Assembly: GCF_964036595.1 (NCBI RefSeq)
Contig: NZ_OZ038523.1
Location: forward strand, 3,106,501-3,170,500
Direction of reading: 5' to 3'
DNA from: Tenacibaculum sp. 190524A05c
GTDB taxonomy: Bacteria; Bacteroidota; Bacteroidia; Flavobacteriales; Flavobacteriaceae
DNA length: 64,000 nucleotides
Position numbers and translations under genes: made by a program. Shown here in pieces: positions 60,854 to 64,000 of this stretch. The first letter of the stretch is position 1. Each line of letters opens with the position of its first letter. The notes below the pieces were generated by a model. The model was given only the letters and a program-made list of their open reading frames with translations. It ran no database searches and was not told the origin of the DNA.

Positions 60854-61954
60854 ATGAAAAGAGTAAGAATTAATGCAGGAAAAGTAGGATTGGTTTTCAA
60901 AGGCGGAGACTATCAAAAAGTAATTACACAAGGAAAGCATTGGTTGTTTTTAAACCAAAATGTAGTTATGTACGATTTAACTCAAGAATTTAGAACGTCA
61001 GTAGCGTTAGAAATTTTATTAAAAGATGAGGTTTTAGCTAATATGTTAGAACTTGTTGAAGTTGATGATAATGAGTTAGTATTGGTTTATGAAAACAATA
61101 ACTTCAAAACTACATTACAAGCTGGACGATATGTGTATTGGAAAGGTTTGGTTGATAGAAATTTCAAAAGAGTTGATTTAAGTAAAATTAACATCACAGA
61201 AAATATTGAGAAATCATTATTTAGAAATTACGAATTGTCAAAATATATCAGAGTATTTGAAGTAGCAGCTTATGAAAAAGCAGTATTGTTAGTAAATGAT
61301 GTGTATACAAAAACCTTAACAGGTGGAACTTACAGATTCTGGAGAAACGATACTACTATTAAAATTGCAAAGGCTGATACAAGACAGTTACAAATGGAAA
61401 TTGCAGGTCAAGAGTTATTGACAAAAGACAAAGCAAATATTAGAATTAACTTTTTTACTCAGTATAAAGTTACAAATATTGAAAAAGCACTTTTAGAAAA
61501 TAAAGACTTCGAAAAGCAATTGTACATATTGATGCAATTAGCATTAAGAACTTATGTTGGTACTTATAGTTTAGACGAGTTATTAGAGAAAAAGGAAAAC
61601 ATTGCAACTGCTGTTTTTGATCAAGTTTCTAAAGAAGCTGGTCAATTAGGTGTTAAAATAATTAACTGCGGAATTAGAGATGTGATTTTAACTGGAGACA
61701 TGAAAGAAATCATGAATCAAGTATTAGTTGCACAAAAAAGAGCACAAGCTAATATTATTACCAGAAGAGAAGAAACTGCTTCAACAAGAAGCTTGTTAAA
61801 TACAGCTAAATTAATGGAAGACAATGAAATGTTGTTCAAGTTAAAAGAAATGGAGTATGTTGAGAAAATTGCTGATAAAATTGGAGAAATTACAGTTTCT
61901 GGAAACGGTAATATGGTGAAACAGTTGAAGGACATATTCACGGTAAATAAATAG
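60854..61954 (+). CDS. SPFH/band-7 (slipin-like) protein
   Basis: The 366-residue protein has an SPFH domain: VNDVYTKTLTGGTYRFW, MEIAGQELLTKDKANIRINFFTQYKVTNIEKALLE, and the AQKRAQANIITRREETASTRSLLNTAKLMEDN helix characteristic of slipins. It lacks a clear N-terminal membrane helix, so it may be soluble or peripherally attached. Band-7 proteins occur in several predicted bacterial RNA repair operons, where they are thought to form membrane platforms. It lies three bases before the exonuclease gene. Confidence 0.85.
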   Translation: MKRVRINAGKVGLVFKGGDYQKVITQGKHWLFLNQNVVMYDLTQEFRTSVALEILLKDEVLANMLELVEVDDNELVLVYENNNFKTTLQAGRYVYWKGLVDRNFKRVDLSKINITENIEKSLFRNYELSKYIRVFEVAAYEKAVLLVNDVYTKTLTGGTYRFWRNDTTIKIAKADTRQLQMEIAGQELLTKDKANIRINFFTQYKVTNIEKALLENKDFEKQLYILMQLALRTYVGTYSLDELLEKKENIATAVFDQVSKEAGQLGVKIINCGIRDVILTGDMKEIMNQVLVAQKRAQANIITRREETASTRSLLNTAKLMEDNEMLFKLKEMEYVEKIADKIGEITVSGNGNMVKQLKDIFTVNK

Positions 61955-61956
61955 AA

Positions 61957-62517
61957 ATGAATAAGAATAAAATTATAGTAATAGATATAGAAGCTACTTG
62001 TTGGGATGGAAAAATTCCATCCGGACAGGTAAGCGAAATTATAGAATTTGGCATCTGTATTTTAGATACCAAAACAGGAGAAATTTCCAAGAATAAGGGA
62101 ATTTTAGTACAACCTGAACGATCGGAAGTAAGTTCGTTTTGTACACAGCTTACTACCATAACACAAGAACAATTAGATAAAAACGGAGTTTCATTTAAAG
62201 AAGCTTGTGATATAATTAGAAAAGAATACAATCCTAAAGAATATGTTTGGGCGAGTTACGGTTTCTATGATTTAAAAATGATTAAAAATCAATGTAAAAT
62301 TAGAAATGTTGAATATCCGCTTTCGCACGAGCATATCAATGTAAAAGAATATTTTTCAGAAGTAAAAGGTTTACCTAGAAAAGTAGGAATGAAAGGAGCA
62401 TTACAAGTTCTTAATATAAATCTTGAAGGAACGCACCATCGAGGTGTAGACGATGCGAAAAATATTGCCAAAATTCTTAATTGGACTTTGAAAAATGATA
62501 GACTTGCTAATATTTAA
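61957..62517 (+). CDS. ERI1/KapD-like 3'-5' exonuclease
   Basis: The 186-residue protein is a DEDDh exonuclease: IIVIDIEATCWDGK at the start (D, E), IIEFGICILD, VWASYGFYDLKMI in the middle (D) and HHRGVDDAKNIAKIL at the end (H, D). The close likeness to ERI1-type nucleases points to RNA 3'-end trimming, which fits tRNA or rRNA end repair. It is in one unit with the slipin and converges with the PAP2 gene, overlapping it by four bases. Confidence 0.88.
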   Translation: MNKNKIIVIDIEATCWDGKIPSGQVSEIIEFGICILDTKTGEISKNKGILVQPERSEVSSFCTQLTTITQEQLDKNGVSFKEACDIIRKEYNPKEYVWASYGFYDLKMIKNQCKIRNVEYPLSHEHINVKEYFSEVKGLPRKVGMKGALQVLNINLEGTHHRGVDDAKNIAKILNWTLKNDRLANI

Positions 62518-63086
62518 AAAGTATAAGTAACTTTCAATGTAGGTGTGTCATCCATAAAACCAGAAGAAATATTAATATTATTTTCTTTGTCAAAAGGTTT
62601 TGTGAACAAGTAACTCATTCCTGTTCCAATAATTGCTCCGGCTAAGACATCCCACTCATCATGTTTGTTGGCTTCAATTCTAGAGAATCCAACATATCCT
62701 GCAAGTACATATGCAGGAACACCATATTTCCAGCCATATCTTTTTTGAATAAAAGCAGCACTAGCAAAAGAAACTGATGTATGTCCTGATGGAAAGCTAT
62801 TTAAACTTTCTCCGTTAGGACGTTCTTTATCTATCAATAGTTTCAATCCCCAAGTTATAGCAATTGTACTTACTAACGACTTTGAAAACTGCCAAGTTCC
62901 TTTTTGACCATCTTTCCATATAAAAGTTGAGGTTAATGACAAGGCAGGAAGTAATCCAACCAAAACATCTCCAGAGGTTTTATGAAATTTCTCAGAAGAG
63001 GTTAGTTCTTGCTGAGCAAAAGAATTTTGATTTACTAAAATGAATATTCCGAAGAAGAGTAATATAAAACGTATTCTTTTTGTCAT
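62514..63086 (-). CDS. PAP2-family membrane phosphatase
   Basis: The 190-residue protein has a signal sequence ending in NQNSFAQQ, then the three phosphatase motifs: KERPNGE (K-x6-R-P type), SFPSGHTSVSFA and FSRIEANKHDEWDVLAG. It probably dephosphorylates an isoprenoid or lipid phosphate in the envelope. It does not belong obviously to the RNA island. Confidence 0.9.
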   Translation of the reverse strand: MTKRIRFILLFFGIFILVNQNSFAQQELTSSEKFHKTSGDVLVGLLPALSLTSTFIWKDGQKGTWQFSKSLVSTIAITWGLKLLIDKERPNGESLNSFPSGHTSVSFASAAFIQKRYGWKYGVPAYVLAGYVGFSRIEANKHDEWDVLAGAIIGTGMSYLFTKPFDKENNINISSGFMDDTPTLKVTYTF

Positions 63087-63233
63087 ATTTCAATGTGGGT
63101 TAATGTAAAAGAAATGCAATCTGAAGCGCTAAAAATACTCTGATTTCTTTTTGTTTTGGATATCAGTAAGATACTAAAAAATGTTTAACTATTAAAAGTA
63201 CATAATTGATCTTAGTTCACATTTTAATTCATA

Positions 63234-63269
63234 TATGCAAAAAGAATGCGTATTTAAGTTTGATTTTTG
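63234..63269 (+). promoter_or_regulatory. Third copy of the TAYGCA-N7-TGCGYA promoter motif
   Basis: TATGCA-AAAAGAA-TGCGTA (63234-63252) is a perfect inverted pair if U-G is allowed and repeats the seven-base spacer of the copy at 59857. TAAGTTTG (63255-63262) is a consensus -7 element, and GATTTTTG (63262-63269) stands at the same distance as in the other two promoters. It would drive a transcript into attenuators C and D. Confidence 0.5.
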
Positions 63270-63343
63270 TTACAGAAAAGGATTTGAATACTTTATAGAT
63301 ACTATCAAAAGGTGAAATGACTATTCAAATCGAAAAAAAAACT

Positions 63344-63530
63344 TAGTTTTGTAACTGAAAATGAATATAACAGCAATACATAGCAAACAATTAGGACTTT
63401 GTTCTTATGATTTTCGCCCGAGAATTTGGCGAAAAGGATGCTGTGTATTCAATATTTAAGTATGATTTATAAAATTTAGAAAAGAAATATATACAAATGA
63501 AAGCGTCCAATTGAATTGGACGCTTTTTTT
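63344..63530 (+). promoter_or_regulatory. Attenuator C: promoter, leader frame, antiterminator, terminator
   Basis: The -7 element TAGTTTTG (63344-63351) precedes a 32-codon frame. GAATA/ACAGC near its start pairs with GCTGT/TATTC near its end, enclosing the hairpin TTTTCGCC/GGCGAAAA. The terminator is AAGCGTCCAAT/ATTGGACGCTT (63501-63525) plus T. CAATTAGGAC (63388-63397) can pair with GTCCAATTG (63505-63513) in nine pairs with one bulge. The terminator sequence is nearly the same as that of attenuator A. Confidence 0.6.
63361..63459 (+). CDS. Leader peptide C (32 aa)
   Basis: The frame begins MNITAIHSKQLGLCSYDF and ends in CCVFNI. The 32 residues use 19 of the 20 amino acids (only Glu is missing) and 26 different codons, including codons that are rare in the neighbouring genes (CGC, CGA, CCG, AGC, TGC). 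The antiterminator segment covers codons 10-13. Confidence 0.45.
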   Translation: MNITAIHSKQLGLCSYDFRPRIWRKGCCVFNI

Positions 63531-63738
63531 ATGAAAAAAATTTAAGAAAGAAAATGCTCAACTAGTAGAAATAACATAAAGCGATAAAAACTGAAAACAA
63601 TTGAGAGACAGGCCTTTGTAAAAATGTTTAGAATCCGTTGAAAAACGGACAGGAAATCTATTGTCTTTATTTAATATAAATAATTGATAATCAGGTAAAT
63701 AAAATAAATTTTTTCTTGTGTAATTGAAAAATACATTC

Positions 63739-63980
63739 CATATTTGCAACGTCAAAACGAAATAAAAAAAGACACTTATAAAAACAATATAAAATGAAAC
63801 AATATTCAAAACATAGTATAACAAATCAGTTCCGATATAGTGATCCGGGATTTGGTCTTCAGTTATGTGGAGATAGACTATTCATTTTATTAAAGGAGAT
63901 ATATTACGATGATATAAACTAATAATAAGTTTATACAAATAAAATTAAAAGCGTCTCCTTAAAAAGAGATGCTTTTTTTA
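63739..63980 (+). promoter_or_regulatory. Attenuator D: promoter, leader frame, antiterminator, terminator
   Basis: The -7 element CATATTTG (63739-63746) lies 20 bases after a TTG-containing -33 element (63715-63718). A 42-codon frame follows. The terminator is AAGCGTCTC/GAGATGCTT (63949-63974, one G-U) plus T. AAGGAGA (63893-63899) within the frame is complementary to TCTCCTT (63954-63960) of the terminator's 5' arm and loop. The gene it would control lies beyond the window. Confidence 0.6.
63794..63922 (+). CDS. Leader peptide D (42 aa)
   Basis: The frame begins MKQYSKHSITNQFRYSDPGF and ends in EIYYDDIN, using 17 amino acids. The antiterminator segment covers codons 34-36. A real small protein is possible, but its position inside an attenuator argues for a leader. 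Confidence 0.45.
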   Translation: MKQYSKHSITNQFRYSDPGFGLQLCGDRLFILLKEIYYDDIN

Positions 63981-64000
63981 TGAAATAGAATTAAGGAAGA

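Noticed and set aside
61717..61941. Minus-strand frame inside the slipin gene
   Set aside because: It is a shadow of the well-supported SPFH coding frame with no start signal or homologue of its own.
46419..64000. The RNA island as an integrated mobile element
   Set aside because: No integrase, transposase, terminal repeats or tRNA attachment site could be found in the window; mobility remains possible but unsupported.

Overview
The window is AT-rich DNA from a marine-type member of the Flavobacteriaceae (Bacteroidetes; Tenacibaculum/Polaribacter-like). Pointers are Bacteroidetes -7 promoter elements (TAnnTTTG, CATATTTG), weak Shine-Dalgarno sites, families such as DUF4199, DUF4202 and YiaAB, GG-leader peptides of the CFB type, and a dispersed hairpin repeat common in this group. 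I see no integrase, insertion sequence, CRISPR array or rRNA gene.

Layout. 1-21.3 kb is mostly housekeeping and small accessory genes: the end of a LytTR regulator with two secreted-peptide precursors, an OmpA lipoprotein, small membrane and stress proteins, panB, an ECF sigma factor with a small anti-sigma factor, tatA, an M28 peptidase and ssb. Inside it, 7651-12032 is a tightly overlapping four-gene minus-strand operon of three unrecognised proteins and a SLATT-type two-helix membrane protein. It looks like an undescribed conflict or defence operon.

21.5-45.0 kb is a complete nitrate assimilation block: NADH nitrite reductase (nirBD), a NarX-like kinase and its regulator, an outer-membrane porin and ABC importer for nitrate, a Crp/Fnr regulator, a molybdenum cofactor operon (moeA, modE-like, TauE-type permease, mobA, moaD, moaE, moaCB, moaA), a rubredoxin-tailed electron-transfer protein, and an assimilatory nitrate reductase fused to its own reductase. 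Four transcription starts in this block (nirB, nrtA, the Crp gene, nas) carry the same 14-bp palindrome placed against the -7 element, and the moeA leader carries a ModE-type palindrome.

46.4-64.0 kb is an RNA repair and RNA stress island: a WYL regulator, HD hydrolase, S24-like protein, T4-type RNA ligase, polynucleotide kinase-phosphatase, two nucleotidyltransferase-fold proteins, a DUF434/DUF5616 protein, an MtfA-type peptidase, a PcfJ-like protein, RtcB, release factor H, a TPR protein, an array of odd tRNA-like RNAs, a slipin, and an ERI-like 3'-5' exonuclease. Two features here are unusual. (1) Four short transcription units (54.3-54.8 kb and 63.3-64.0 kb) each carry a 20-42 codon reading frame, an internal segment complementary to the 5' arm of a following terminator, and the terminator: transcription attenuators built on leader peptides. 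(2) The tRNA-like array (59.99-60.55 kb) contains what reads as a circularly permuted tRNA, with the T-arm half in front of the D-arm half and all four stems pairing perfectly, next to ligases able to join such RNAs. A shared promoter motif, TAYGCA-N7-TGCGYA, links the RNA ligase operon, the tRNA-like array and the 3' attenuators. The working model is a system that senses failing translation or tRNA damage through leader peptides and responds by repairing or remaking RNA.
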